DNA from: Tipula vernalis
Taxonomy: Eukaryota; Arthropoda; Insecta; Diptera; Tipulidae
Length of the DNA stretch: 64,000 nt
Assembly: GCA_958295665.1 (NCBI GenBank)
Contig: OY282558.1
Coordinates: forward strand, 184,304,015 to 184,368,014
Reading direction: 5' to 3'
The notes under the pieces are model-generated. The model had not been told where the DNA came from, ran no database searches, and was given only the letters and a program-made list of their open reading frames with translations. Shown piece after piece: positions 23,062 to 34,129 of this stretch; within the stretch, counting starts at the first letter, position 1; each line of letters opens with the position of its first letter. A program made the position numbers and the translations under genes.

Positions 23062-23298
23062 CAAAGGGCCGAATGTCGAAGGGCCGAATGTCGAAGGGCC
23101 GAATTTCAAAGGGCCGAATATGTCGAAGGGCCGAATGTCGAAGGGCCGAATGTCGAAAGGCCGAATTTGTCGAAGGGCCGAATGTGTCGCAGGGCCGAAT
23201 GTCGAAGGGCCGAATGTCGAAGGGCCGAATGGGTCGAAGGGCCGAATGCGTCAAAGGGCCGAATGGGTCGAAGGGCCGAATGGGTCGAAGGGCCGAAT
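23062..23298. repeat. Minisatellite array 2 (AAGGGCCGAATGTCG unit)
   Basis: About sixteen units of 15-18 bp have consensus GTCGAAGGGCCGAAT, with occasional GGGTCG, TTTGTCG and TGCGTC variants. It is inverted relative to arrays 1 and 3 and ends in a poly-T run at 23299. Confidence 0.9.
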
Positions 23299-24011
23299 TT
23301 TTTTTTTTTTTGTTTTGTTTTGTTTTTAGAAATATAATTTTTGTTTTAAGAAATATTTGGTAATTTTTTTTTGTCAAATATAAATTAATTTTTTATGAGT
23401 TTATGTATTTTATTATATTTAATCTTTGGATATTCTATCGACAAAAATATTGCATTAATTGAGGTTGTTTATATTTTGCGTTCCTTTTGGTATTATCAAG
23501 TGAAAAAATATTTGTACAAAATAGATATTTTACCAAAACCAAGTCTTATTACATCAATATAAATGGAATATATATGTAGGTATGCACATATGTATGTATT
23601 ACTTTTGTAGTATAACCCGCTCGTATATAATAACAAAAGGCGAAGGTTATTTTTTTCTAATATGCGTACCAAATGTAAATAGATTTTAAATAAGAAAACG
23701 GAATTTTGTCATAAAATGTCATAAAAATTCTTTCATTTACCAACGATGTTATTTTCGAGAACATTATATAGTTTATTACTATTGTTTTAGAAAAAAAAAA
23801 GTAAATAATGAATCCTAATTATCGGTCGGCTTTCTTTCAATCTCACTATACGATGTATTTTTTTTTCTCTACACGACGAACACATAACAAACAAAGGGAT
23901 GGAAAGATTTTTGAAGGGTGGATTTACAAAAAAGAGTTTTATAGATGTTTTCCATTCATCCAGTCATAAATTACAACATTATGTATTTGGGTAATCCTTT
24001 TATTCTATATA
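23299..24011. repeat. Left arm of large foldback (about 710 bp)
   Basis: The arm pairs with 24582-25340 over its whole length. Diagnostic shared words are CGAAGGTTATTTT, TTATCGGTCGGCTTTCTTTC, TGCATTAATTGAGGTTGTTT and GGATGGAAAGATTTTT. Including arrays 2 and 3 the paired segments span 23062-24011 and 24582-25578. Nothing is encoded. Divergence is by substitutions and small indels. Confidence 0.85.
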
Positions 24012-24581
24012 ATCCGCTCCTACGTGCGGCACGCAGTGCGACATGTTTGCTGATCCCGGCTCCTACGTCCCCCGAAGCTCAAATCTAAAGCCCCTCGGAG
24101 GGCTAAGCGGGGGGGAGCGCAGCGACCTCCCGCGTGCCCGTGAGAGTTACCGAAGCCGTTAGCCTCTACAATTCCAAGTTAAATTAGTCGATGTCATTTT
24201 TCTTCAATTTATTTTCCTCAGAATAAAGAAAAAATAGTACGGGAAATTGTTATGCAAGATTTTATATTGCAATATTTTATAATTGCAACTTTTTGTAATT
24301 GCAATATGTTGTAATGCAAAATTTACATACCAAAGTCAGTTTTCCTATGTCCATTATTTTAAGTTGATTTTTTATATGAGTGGGCATTTATCTACTTACA
24401 TCAAGATGGTTCAGATTCAATTAATAAAAAAAAAATTGCAATAATTACACAAATTTTATTTAAAATTATAATTCCGGATGTTAGTTTCTCTTCTTGAGCT
24501 TTTCTTCTTTTTCTAGATATTTTTGTTATCTTTCTCTTGTCTTTTCTTTTTCTAGATATATTTGTCCATGATGCAAATAGG
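24012..24581. other. Core of large foldback with a GC-rich patch
   Basis: The unpaired centre contains a GC-rich segment (about 24015-24170) that stands out from the AT-rich surroundings, with AAGCCCCTCGGAGGGCT (can fold) and a G-rich run near 24109. It is followed by repeats of ATTGCAATATTTTATAATTG. No protein was recognised. The GC-rich patch has the look of a transposon terminus (Helitron ends are often like this), but I could not confirm it. Confidence 0.45.
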
Positions 24582-25340
24582 TATATAGAATAACCAAAAC
24601 ACATAATACAACATTATTTATTTATGATTATGTTCATGGACACATCAATAAAACTCTTTTTTGTAGATCCACACTTTAAAAATCTTTCCATCCCTTTTTT
24701 TTATGTATTTATCGTGTAGAGGCAAAAATAATGCATTTTCGTATAGTGAGGTTGAAAGAAAGCCGACCGATAATTAGGATTCTTTGTTCCAAAAGACAAA
24801 TTCCACTTTTTTCTAAAACAATAGCAATAAACTATATAATGGTCTAGAAAATAACATCGTTCGAAAAGAATGAATATTATCATCAGTTTAAAGAACAGAA
24901 GTAAATTGAATTTTTATGACATTTTATGACAAAATTCCGTTTTCTTATTTAAAATCTATTTACATTTGGTACGCATATTAGAATAAAATAACCTTCGCCT
25001 TTTGTTATTATATACGAGCGGGTTATACTACAAAAGTAATACATATGTGTATACCTACATATATATTCCATTTATATTGATATAATAAGATTTGGTTTTG
25101 GTAAAATAATTATTATGTACAAATATTTTTTCACTTGATAATTCCGAAAGGAACGCAAAATATAAACAACCTCAATTAATGCAATATTTTTGTCGATAGA
25201 ATATCCAAAGATCAAATATAATAAAATACATAAATTCATAAGAAATTAATTTATATTTGACAAAAAAAAAATTACCAAATATTCCTTAAAACAACAAATT
25301 TTAAAAATTATATTTCTAAAAACAAAAAAAAAAAAAAAAA
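24582..25340. repeat. Right arm of large foldback
   Basis: This segment is the reverse complement of 23299-24011, as described for the left arm. Confidence 0.85.
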
Positions 25341-25578
25341 ATTCGGCCCTTCAACCCATTCGGCCCTTCGACCCATTCGGCCCTTCGACCTATTCGGCCC
25401 TTCGATATTCGGCCCTTTGACACTTTCGGCCCTTCGACACATTCGGCCCTTCGACATTCGGCCCTTCGACATTCGGCCCTTCGACACATTCGGCCCTTCG
25501 ACCCATTCGGCCCTTCGACATTCGGCCCTTCGACATTCGGCCCTTCGACATTCGGCCCTTTGAAATTCGGCCCTTCGT
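25341..25578. repeat. Minisatellite array 3 (ATTCGGCCCTTCGAC unit)
   Basis: About fifteen units of 15-18 bp are present, the inverted counterpart of array 2, opening with a poly-A run as array 2 closes with poly-T. Confidence 0.9.
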
Positions 25579-25804
25579 ACCCATTCCATTTATTTTTACC
25601 GTCAAAAACTGGACTACTAGATTGTTTTGATTTTTTGTTTTCTTCGTCCTCATTGTATTGATTTAATTTTTTTTGTTTGGCTCTTTTTGATTTATTTTAA
25701 TTTCGATTGTTGAGCGGAGACGCTTTCTCCTTTTCCTAGCCCTAGGTTGTGGATACATGATGACATTTTTAATACATATTATTGAATGTTTTTTAATTTA
25801 ATTT
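25579..25804. other. Spacer between foldback and Merlin element
   Basis: AT-rich DNA with no feature recognised. Confidence 0.4.
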
Positions 25805-25812
25805 CCCGTTTT

Positions 25813-27280
25813 GGCGTTATTTTGCTTTACGTATACATCGGGAAAATCAGGTAAGGAGTATATATTTTGAAATTTTTTTGAATGTAGGATTGTTCATCCG
25901 TAGTTTTTAGGAGGGGGAAGCCAAATTTCCCCGGAAAATTACCTCAATTTCCGGGAAAATTTCCACTTTTTTATTTTTTTTTTTTCAAAATAAGGAAATA
26001 TGTACATTTTTTGACGTTCGAATTTGTGAATCTATAAATATTAGAAGGTACAAACCAAATTTTCTGATAAAATGTATCTCATTTTCCACGAGAATTTTTT
26101 ATTTCCTAAAAATATTTTTTTTTATAGTAAATCATAATGTTTACTCAATTTTACTTTAAACTGTTTTTTTTTTAAATATGCACGTGTGTTTATACGTGCA
26201 CTGTCTCGATTTGTCAATCCTGTTTATAATAAAACCGGTTATCTCCGAAATACTTGCACAAATTATTTCCGTTATTGGTTTTATTTTATTCCGATATTAA
26301 AAATGCCATCATTTGTTTCAATCATTTGTCGGTACTTAAAACTAATAGAGTGATGAATAGTTGTGAATAGTTTGAAAAAAAAAGAAAATATACTTACATA
26401 ATTAATAACAAATGGCTGAAAATAGAATCACGGTCTTCAAACTCCATGATCTTGCCAAAGCGAATGATGGGTGAGACCTAATTATTGCTCTAATGGAGAT
26501 GGGAGCTACCCTAAAAATCGGGCAAATAATATGCCCAAACGAATCTTGCCGAAAACCATTCAATTTGGGAAAAGCAGGAAATGGAAATGGATTTGCCGTA
26601 AGCAATATGCCAAAGGGGAGGAAAGGGAAACAGATTTGCCAGAAAACGTTTTCTGTCCTTACCGGCACAGTTTTTGCTAAAAGCCATCTACCGATGAATC
26701 AAATTTGCAAATTTGTGACATTCCGGTGCAGCAACGTTAATTTAAAACAAATTAGCGAACATGAGAGAGATCTCCAAAAACATTGGTAGATTTTGCTTGT
26801 TTTTGTCGTGAAGTGGTTTTCGACGAATTCATTCACCAATCAAGACGCATTGGCGAAAATTTAATCGGGGACAACATGTCGACGGCCAGTGGGTGTTTGG
26901 AATGGTAATTTTTTATATTCTTTCACCAAATAAAATTCATTAACAAAATAATTTTTACAGATCGAAACAGAATCAAAAGCCGAGATTTTAGTGCCGGTAG
27001 GGAAGCGAGACAGAGCCACTTTGGTTCCAATTCATTAAAAAATGGATACTTAACAACACCACAGTCATTTCAGATTCTTGGAGAGCGTATGATTGTCTAG
27101 GCGAAATTGTTAGGATACAATCCTAAAGTGAAAATTTTCCCGGAAAATGAGATAATTTTTCGGTGAAATTTGGCTTCCCCCTCCTAAAAACTATAGATGC
27201 ACAATCCTACATTCAAAAATTTCCAAAATATTTACTCCTTACCTGATTTTCCCGATTTTTACGTAAAGTAAACTTTAGCC
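25813..27280 (+). mobile_element. Merlin DNA transposon with long TIRs and 8-bp target duplication
   Basis: Terminal inverted repeats of about 150 bp (25813-25970 and 27125-27280) share TCGGGAAAATCAGGTAAGGA, TTTTTAGGAGGGGGAAGCCA and AATGTAGGATTGT in inverted orientation. Both ends begin GG. The element is flanked by an 8-bp direct repeat CCCGTTTT (25805-25812 and 27281-27288), matching the 8-9 bp duplications known for Merlin. The interior carries a Merlin/IS1595-like transposase pseudogene. Confidence 0.88.
26413..27122 (+). pseudogene. Merlin (IS1595/ISXO2-like) transposase pseudogene with a 56-bp intron
   Basis: Starting MAENRITVFKLHDLAKANDG and interrupted by TGA at 26473, the frame continues into CPNESCRKPFNLGKAGNGNG (zinc-ribbon-like), then FSVLTGTVFAKSHLPMNQIC and NLKQIS. 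After a frame change the catalytic region follows: VDGQWVFGM, intron 26905-26960 (GTAATT...TTTACAG), IETESKAEILVPV, and, after a one-base shift, NNTTVISDSWRAYDCLG, which contains the second aspartate. The segment before VDGQWVF that should hold the first aspartate is deleted, and the C-terminus with the last acidic residue is replaced by the terminal repeat. Non-functional. Confidence 0.82.
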
Positions 27281-27288
27281 CCCGTTTT

Positions 27289-29379
27289 TTCTTTTGATTA
27301 TTGCTGGAAAATAGGGAAATTGGAGAATCTGTGTTTTAAATGAGTAAGACATTGAATTGTTTTTTAGCGATTTCTGAAAAAAATAAATAACTGGGTTTAT
27401 CTGGGAAATCGCGTTTTCACCAAGACAAAGTAGAAATAAAACGGTTTTCATCACTCACTCGGCTTTTTTAAATTTTTTTAGTCAGTTGGATGTTAAACTT
27501 GGCATTGGGGGTTTCTTTGATTGGGTTTTTTAACTTCTTAAGGCAGGGAATCCTAAAGCGTGTTGTAGGAAACATGATGGTGTTGAAGGGACTCTTTCGA
27601 CACAACAGAGCGTTTAGATGCGAATACAAAAATACAAAACTGTCCGCAAATCTAAGTACAGTATTGCCCTCTGATATATTATAAACTCTAAATTTTAGGT
27701 AAGTTTGTCCTATAACAAAAAAAAAATTATGGCTCTTAAATTGAAGGGTCATTGATATTGCGGTACAATTTTTGGTCGTTCCAAAATTGGATTTATCGAT
27801 ACCTCGATAAGTTACTGAAAAATATTGGGTGGGATACCTTTAAGGTTGCTGCCTCAGTTTGAATTTAAATCCTAAGATTTTATATCCATTCAAGAAAGTA
27901 GTAAGAACTTCAACATAAACAAAAATTGTTGTTTGTAATAATTTTAAATTAAAAGTGTACTTTTACAATATTTATCACAAATTACTATATTTATATTTTA
28001 TATAGTTTCGTTTTATATAAACGGTAATTTTCGCTTACTAATATTATGAGATTTCCCAATGAAGCACTTTTCAAGGTGCGCACTATTTGCATGAATATCG
28101 TGTTAAAACATAAAGATTTTACAAATAAAAACGTGCCTTGATATATTGCCCAATCACTTTGAGAATAATTGTACTATAAAACCAAACTATAATTAAAATA
28201 TAAAACTAAGATCGACATTTTGATCGTTGTTGTTTTCATTGCTAGTAAATACATTTGTTAGTGTCACTAAATAATGTTGGTAGAAAACTTGGGTTTTTCT
28301 ATACGGGCGATACGTTTTTTGTGTGTTATTGGAGGATTTCTTTACCAAATATCGCGAAGAAAACCAAAAAAAAAACTACCTATACGAAACCAACCACGAA
28401 AATACTCATGTAAATGCAGACTCAATTATTCTAGCTAGGTATTATTTAAAACAAGTCATCCACGACATACTCAACCAATTAATTTTTTTTTACACAATTT
28501 ATTCATGCAAAAAGCACAGGTTGGCCATGACTTTCGAGTAAAACGGTTGTGTTTTTATTTAATTTTACTTACGAATTTATTTTTGATAAAAATATTACAA
28601 CTAAATAAAATTTCAAGTTAGTGATAATTTGTGAATTGTGTGATGGTGAGTGACGAATGTAAGATGTTGGGAATACATGTCAAAATAGGTAATGGCGTTT
28701 ATTATTGTATAAATAATAATGTTGGTGTTTAAGTAATTATTTAAGTTGAACATACCATATAATGATTTTCATTATTTTTATTTATATTGAGATAATTTAA
28801 GTTTGAGCTTTCAATTTCAATTGGGGACCATTGCACAATTAAAGGTGTTTCCAAAATTATTCCTTTTATATAAAAAAAATACACCACAAGAACGCACAGT
28901 CTAGACAATTTTCGGAAAAAAAATATTTTCTTGGCTAAGGCGTTTTCATGTAGGAAGGTTGTACAATTGAATAAAAATAAAATGAGTATGAGTGAAAAAA
29001 CTTGTAAAAATAAATCGGACGAGTTGCCAATAAAACCTTAATTTTCCACAATATTAATCGAATTTTTACTTGATTTAATATGTAGCATTTCCAAAATCGA
29101 TCTTTTCCTAAAATTGGTTTTTACCTTTCTTATTAATTTTTCATCGTATTGTTGAAGCACTAATGTATCTTTTAGAATTTTAAAGTTTGTTTGAGAAAAA
29201 TAGTATCGGAAAGCTTTATAATTTTTTGGGTCAAAATTTGGATAGTATTAATTTTATAAGTGGTGAGCTGGGAAGCCAATAATGAAAATTTGTATGTCTG
29301 TTTTTTTTAAAGTAAATTTTATTCTGTTATTTACTGACCGCTTCTAAAAAATAAACAATTTTTTATGGGGCTTATTGGG
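27289..29379. other. AT-rich non-coding DNA, nothing recognised
   Basis: The open frames 27468-27752, 27490-27684 and 28323-28541 lack any family motif. No repeats of note. Confidence 0.5.
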
Positions 29380-30110
29380 GAAAAATTTATAAACAGACTT
29401 AGGCGAGCCAAAAGTCTGTTTATAAATTTTGTTATCAAAAATTTGAACTTTCGTTAATTTTGAATTAGAATTTTTCTTAATATTTTTCCAATTTTGACTG
29501 ATAGTATTTCGTATAATTTGGCTATTAACATTTTTGTAAACAAAGATTTAACATCTAAAGAGATTAACAGAAAATTTGGTGGGATGGTAATGTTATTAAT
29601 TTTGTTTTTGAGATTCTCAGAATTTTGAATAACTGAATTTATTTTTCTAAATTTGGTTTAAGAATATTGCCTAAAAATGATGATAACGAGTTTTTCGGGC
29701 TATTTTTCGAACTTGTAACGGCTTATGAATTTTTGGTAACCCATATAATTTTGAAATCACTGCTGTACAATTTGTTAGTTTTTTCCTTGCAGCCAAATCT
29801 AAGTTGTCAAATTCCTCCCATTCCTTTACTATGGAGTTAATTTTTGTCTGAATCGCCTTAGAATTGCCTCTAAAAATGTGTACGTAAGATGAAGTGTCCT
29901 GGAGTAAGTTATACATTTTTTTTCAATGGATTCGGTCCGCAATGTCAAAACAGTTACGTTTCCTTTTTTTGCTTTTGTCACTAAAATGTCTGGATTGTTT
30001 CCCAAAAACGTCATAATTATTTTTTCCTTAGTTGTCAAATTTTGAATATTTCTGCTATTGTTGAAGTTTGTCAAAATATCTATAAAACTGTTTCGAACGT
30101 GAATACGGTC
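29380..30110 (-). pseudogene. Penelope-like element reverse transcriptase fragment
   Basis: Minus-strand motifs in order are NNPDILVTKAKKGNVTVL (about 29950-30005), LLQDTSSYVHIF and TKINSIVKEWEEFDNLDLAA (29775-29910), LYGLPKIHKP (about 29715-29745), LLISLDVKSLFTK (about 29525-29560, the first catalytic aspartate motif) and IYKQTFGSP (about 29395-29425). KLYGLPKIHKP and SLDV.SLFTNV are signatures of Penelope-like RTs. Stops and frame changes occur at about 29930 and 29680. The YADD region and GIY-YIG endonuclease are missing, so only the N-terminal half of the RT remains. Confidence 0.82.
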
Positions 30111-30420
30111 ATTATCTTAGGAAAGGAATTGAGAACATTAACTTATTTAAGAAATGTCTTAGAAACTACCTTAAAGGTTAATAAGAGTAATGTAATGATT
30201 AGCTGATGTGATTATGGTATTCCAAATTTTATCTTCTTTTTTAATGCACTATTTTACTATTGTCATATAAATTTCAACTTAAAGTTAGATTTTGTTTTAT
30301 TCGTTTTTCATTGTTCAGTGCGCTTATTGTAAAAACCGATAGTTACTTACAACACTATGTGTTATGTAACAAAATATTTTGTAACTAACTAGTTGTTAAA
30401 TAAATAAATAAAAAAAAAAA
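30111..30420 (+). mobile_element. 3' end of a non-LTR retroelement (candidate)
   Basis: A short plus-strand frame reads GHYLRKGIENINLFKKCLRN then YLKG and stop (30105-30182), like the C-terminus of CR1/Jockey-type ORF2. It is followed by a 3' untranslated stretch ending AAATAAATAAATAAAAAAAA at about 30400-30420. It lies head-on to the Penelope-like fragment, so it is a separate insertion. Confidence 0.45.
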
Positions 30421-32050
30421 ATCTTCTAAATTAAAAATGGCACTTACAACGTCTGAAATAATTTTGAAGAAAGGTACTGCGCAGTACCAACGGTAGGCCG
30501 GCAAAATCTATTCCCTAAACTTAAAATGAATTTTACGTGCGTTGGTAGATCTATGCTTGAAATGTTGACTACTTGGACATTTATCACTAGTACAAAATAA
30601 ACTATGTCTGTGGTCACAAATCAAAATGGCTTTAAGGTCAGATAAGCCCTAATATGTATTATCTCAAATTCGTAATCTCCAGATTCGATTTCATATCATA
30701 CCAATTTTTTGTAATGTTCTGGTAACTATAAACAACCGTAATAGATATTTATAAAAGCAAAAATTCAAAAAATCTTAAATTTTGAAAACGTTTGTATGAA
30801 AAATGTAAATTTGATACTTAAGCCATTGTGATTAGTAAGCAGAGATTTCTTATTTCTTTGGAATTGCCTTGTATAATTTTATTAAATTTTGTTATTTATC
30901 TCACTTTAATTCCATCAGAATGGTAATTAAAAGTTGAAATCTTGAACGGAACGGCTAAGGAATAAGGGAAATAGAAAAGAAAAAGAAATCAAACTATCCA
31001 TAGTAAAACACACAAAACATATCGGAAATTACTTTTTTTTCCTAATACAAATTTGTAAATGAAAACATTAGTAATTCTTAATTATGATGTAATTTCCACA
31101 TAGATATATGAACGTCGGTTAAGAAAAACGTTTTCATTCTCTTGTAATAATTGGTTTATTTAAACCAACATTTATAAAATGTTCATAACAGCATCATTCT
31201 GGTTAAATTGAAATGAAAGCTTACTACAAATCCTGTGGCCATAAGGCCATATACATATATACTCAATGTATAACCAAATCTACTTAATAAATAAATCCTC
31301 CATGTTGAAAACAAGCCTTATTTAAGGTAACAAAACAAACGAAAACAAATATTTAATTCATACATTTTATGTGGAGAGACGACCTCAATTTCTTCAAAAT
31401 ACATTATTAATGAAAGTTGACTCGAAATTAATTTTATTTTGATTCAATTGAATATATAAACTTTCATTTCCACCTAGCTTGGAAGATTTTTCCGTAAGAT
31501 TTTCTAATTTACGGTAATAATGAGAGTAAATAATAGAGTGCATATACAAATGTAAAAAAGAGATAAACGTATGTAATAGGAAAGTCACTACATTTAGAAT
31601 AATAAACCCTCTAAACAAAAAAGCGATTCGTAAATAATGGTACGATTAGGCAAAGCACCTAGATATACAAGCCGTAAGCATCAGACCAATTTTAAAAGAC
31701 GCTTAATTTAAGGGGGATACATTTTACGATTTCCCATAAGAACCCATGTAAAATTGAACATTTTTGATTAAAACTTTATGAATGAAAAATACTCGTACCA
31801 GAAAATATTTTTAGGTTTATATTTAAATCAAACCTTTGAGTATAACATATTTTAAAACCAATAACTTAAATTTAGTAATTTGATTAATATAATTCATATA
31901 AAACTGTATAAATTTAATTTTTCTTTGTGTGTCTATACGAAAAAGACAGTATAAACCTATAAAAACAAAATCAATGACGTAAGATCTTGTTTTCTAAAAT
32001 AAATACATAATTTATTATAAATGTTTCATTGTAGATGGGGCATTTACGGA
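30421..32050. other. AT-rich non-coding DNA, nothing recognised
   Basis: No family motif or array was seen. The small open frame 31394-31618 is not supported. Confidence 0.5.
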
Positions 32051-32375
32051 AACGAAATTCCCTTTTTTACCAAATTTTGTAAGAAAATTATTAAAATAGT
32101 TAAAACTGTATGATTTTAATTAACGATAGATAAAATATCGTGCATTTACTACAAATAAAAAAAATTTTAATACTTTTAATACCAAATTTCAATTTATCGT
32201 CGATAGTTTTTAATTTACGACAATAAATTGAAATTTTGTATTAAAACTGTTAAAATTTTAAATTTTATTTTTAGTAAATGAACGATATTTCAGCTATTGT
32301 TCATTAAAATAGTACGATTTTCATTATTTGAATCATTTTCTTACATAATTTTTGGTAAAAAACGGAATATCGTTC
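32051..32375. repeat. Foldback/MITE with about 150-bp arms
   Basis: AACGAAATTCCCTTTTTTAC at the left end pairs with GTAAAAAACGGAATATCGTT at the right, and the similarity continues inward to a centre near 32210 (AATTTATCGTCGATAGTTTT). Divergence is roughly 15-20 percent. No coding capacity. Confidence 0.7.
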
Positions 32376-32589
32376 TCTTCTCAAGAACGAGTCTCAATGT
32401 GTACCGGCCTTAACACTCAGTCAAATCTAACATATTTTAGCTGTTAAATAATCGATCTTCTGTGATTATTTGTAATTTAAAAAAAAAAGAAATAATTAAG
32501 AATGCAAATTTTGAGAAATTTTGGAAACTGCTCATTTTCATGTAATTTATAATTCACACAAAAAAATAATACTGAAAGCAATCACAATT

Positions 32590-33044
32590 TGTAACGGTGC
32601 CACCTAGTTTGTAATAGAATAAGTTAAATGAATAGTTCAATGTCTAACTGTACTAAAATGGAATTTTCCATGATAAAATTGTTCTAAATGTTTCCACGCT
32701 ATTCTAACTGGAAAAGTCATGAGCTTTCTAGAAGTTTGGTTTGTGTATATAAAAAAGCGAACGAGATCGACTTGGATTAATAGTGTTTGGAAAGCGACAG
32801 TGTGAAGATTAAAAAGTAATTAAAAAGTGATTTAAAAAGTGTTGTAGTGCGAAATAAAAATTATAAGTGAACAGTAAAATTGTGTGAAAATTATTTAAAG
32901 TGATTTTGTGAATTATCGTTAGTAAATAGTGTTGTTATAATTTTTGTGTGACATAAATAAATTCGTTGGGGATAAATTGAATTGATTCTTTTTTATTCAC
33001 AATCCAGTGACACGAACCTTAATTGACAAAGCAAAAACGTAACA
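32590..33044 (+). mobile_element. Solo LTR, copy A (455 bp)
   Basis: It starts TGTAACGGTG and ends AAAACGTAACA, with inverted TGTTACG/CGTAACA tips. It is closely similar to copies at 45988-46431 and 46438-46882. A promoter-like core is present: TTCTAGAA (32726-32733), TATATAAA at about 32746, then a purine-rich leader with repeated AAAAAGTG words. The flanking tetranucleotides (AATT and GTAT) do not match, unlike copies B and C, so this copy has lost its duplication or arose by recombination. Confidence 0.8.
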
Positions 33045-33887
33045 GTATTTTTCTGTTGACATTTTAGACATCTTACATACACTAGTAAAACTAAAGATAA
33101 ATCTAGCTAGTTTTATTTTAATTCGTCAGAGCCATCTTTGATGTATTTTTCAAAATGAAAGTTCGCAAAAATTTATCTTAGGCATAATTTAATTTTATTA
33201 TTTCTGCAATTAAGATTTATTTAATACCAATATAGCCTTCTTGTATATTCTTGTTAAAGATATGTAGAAAACTTTTATATAAACATTTTATAATATGTAT
33301 TTTTGTTTTTTTCATTGAAAAGCTTGAAGCTACAAAACGGCATTTTTACTATGGATTCCTATGGAAATCAGTGAAAAGTTATACCACTAAAAAGCTTCTA
33401 AACAATACGTCATTATGATTTTGGCTCTATACTCTAGAAGGCTCTGATAGTATACACTGAAAAAAAAAAATATATCGGTATATAAATTACTCTACGCGAC
33501 CATAGACAAAGTTAGAACGCGATTCGCAATCAAAAGTTGTCGTGCATATATGTTTTTGATTGTAAATTTTGAATTTTTATAGAAAAAAAGTCCCTATTTT
33601 GTACAAGGAAATTTTAACCCTGCAGCAATTTGATAGCGTTTTTTTTTTGTTTATGTCAAACTTTGTTTTGTTTTTATAAAGAAGTGAAACGAATAATGTA
33701 AGTAACTACATATTTATTTTAATATTTTGTTTAATTAAATATTTGATTAATTTAAATATTTAAAAAATTAATAATTTATAATTAATTATTGAAACATTAT
33801 ATTTTTGTTGAATAGTTTATTACATAACACAATTTTGTTATTATCTCAAACGACACTAATAAGATTCCCCACGGAAAAGGCCGTTGA
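33045..33887. other. AT-rich DNA, left part of the Harbinger neighbourhood
   Basis: Presumably includes the left end of the PIF/Harbinger element, but I could not find paired terminal repeats. Nothing else recognised. Confidence 0.4.
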
Positions 33888-34082
33888 AATACAGCAACTG
33901 CACCATCCCCATCTCCTGCAGATTTTCTACAGCCATTAAATCAATTGGTAGCAAATGTAAGTACTAGACCTATAAATCCTCCGCTTGATATGGAACAATT
34001 ATTTAGAAATCAGGTTATCTTATTTTTAAGAGGGCTGGATGGGCAAGAAAAATATGCTGCTCAATTGTATTTCATGTCGTAA
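33888..34082 (+). pseudogene. Second ORF of PIF/Harbinger element (Myb/MADF-type partner), C-terminal fragment
   Basis: An open frame of about 64 codons contains PSPSPADFLQPLNQLV and LFRNQVILFLRGLDGQEKYA and ends at a TAA at 34080-34082. It converges on the transposase gene, whose stop lies 50 bp away, with AATAAATAAAATG between them that could serve as polyadenylation signals. PIF/Harbinger elements carry a second gene for a Myb/SANT or MADF-like DNA-binding partner, whose C-terminus often has such a short helical motif. The N-terminal DNA-binding part is not recognisable upstream. The assignment rests mainly on position. Confidence 0.5.
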
Positions 34083-34129
34083 AATAATAAATAAAATGTA
34101 ATAATTTTTTATTTCGAAAGCAGTGGGCT

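Noticed and set aside
22390..23377. Several overlapping open frames in both strands
   Set aside because: They are translations of the 15-bp minisatellite; repeat length divisible by three keeps frames open without coding meaning.
24015..24170. rRNA or snRNA fragment because of high GC
   Set aside because: No recognisable conserved rRNA or snRNA words; the position in a foldback core favours transposon-derived DNA.
25308..25653. Open frames rich in RRAEC and KGRMS repeats
   Set aside because: Same minisatellite translation artefact as at 23 kb.
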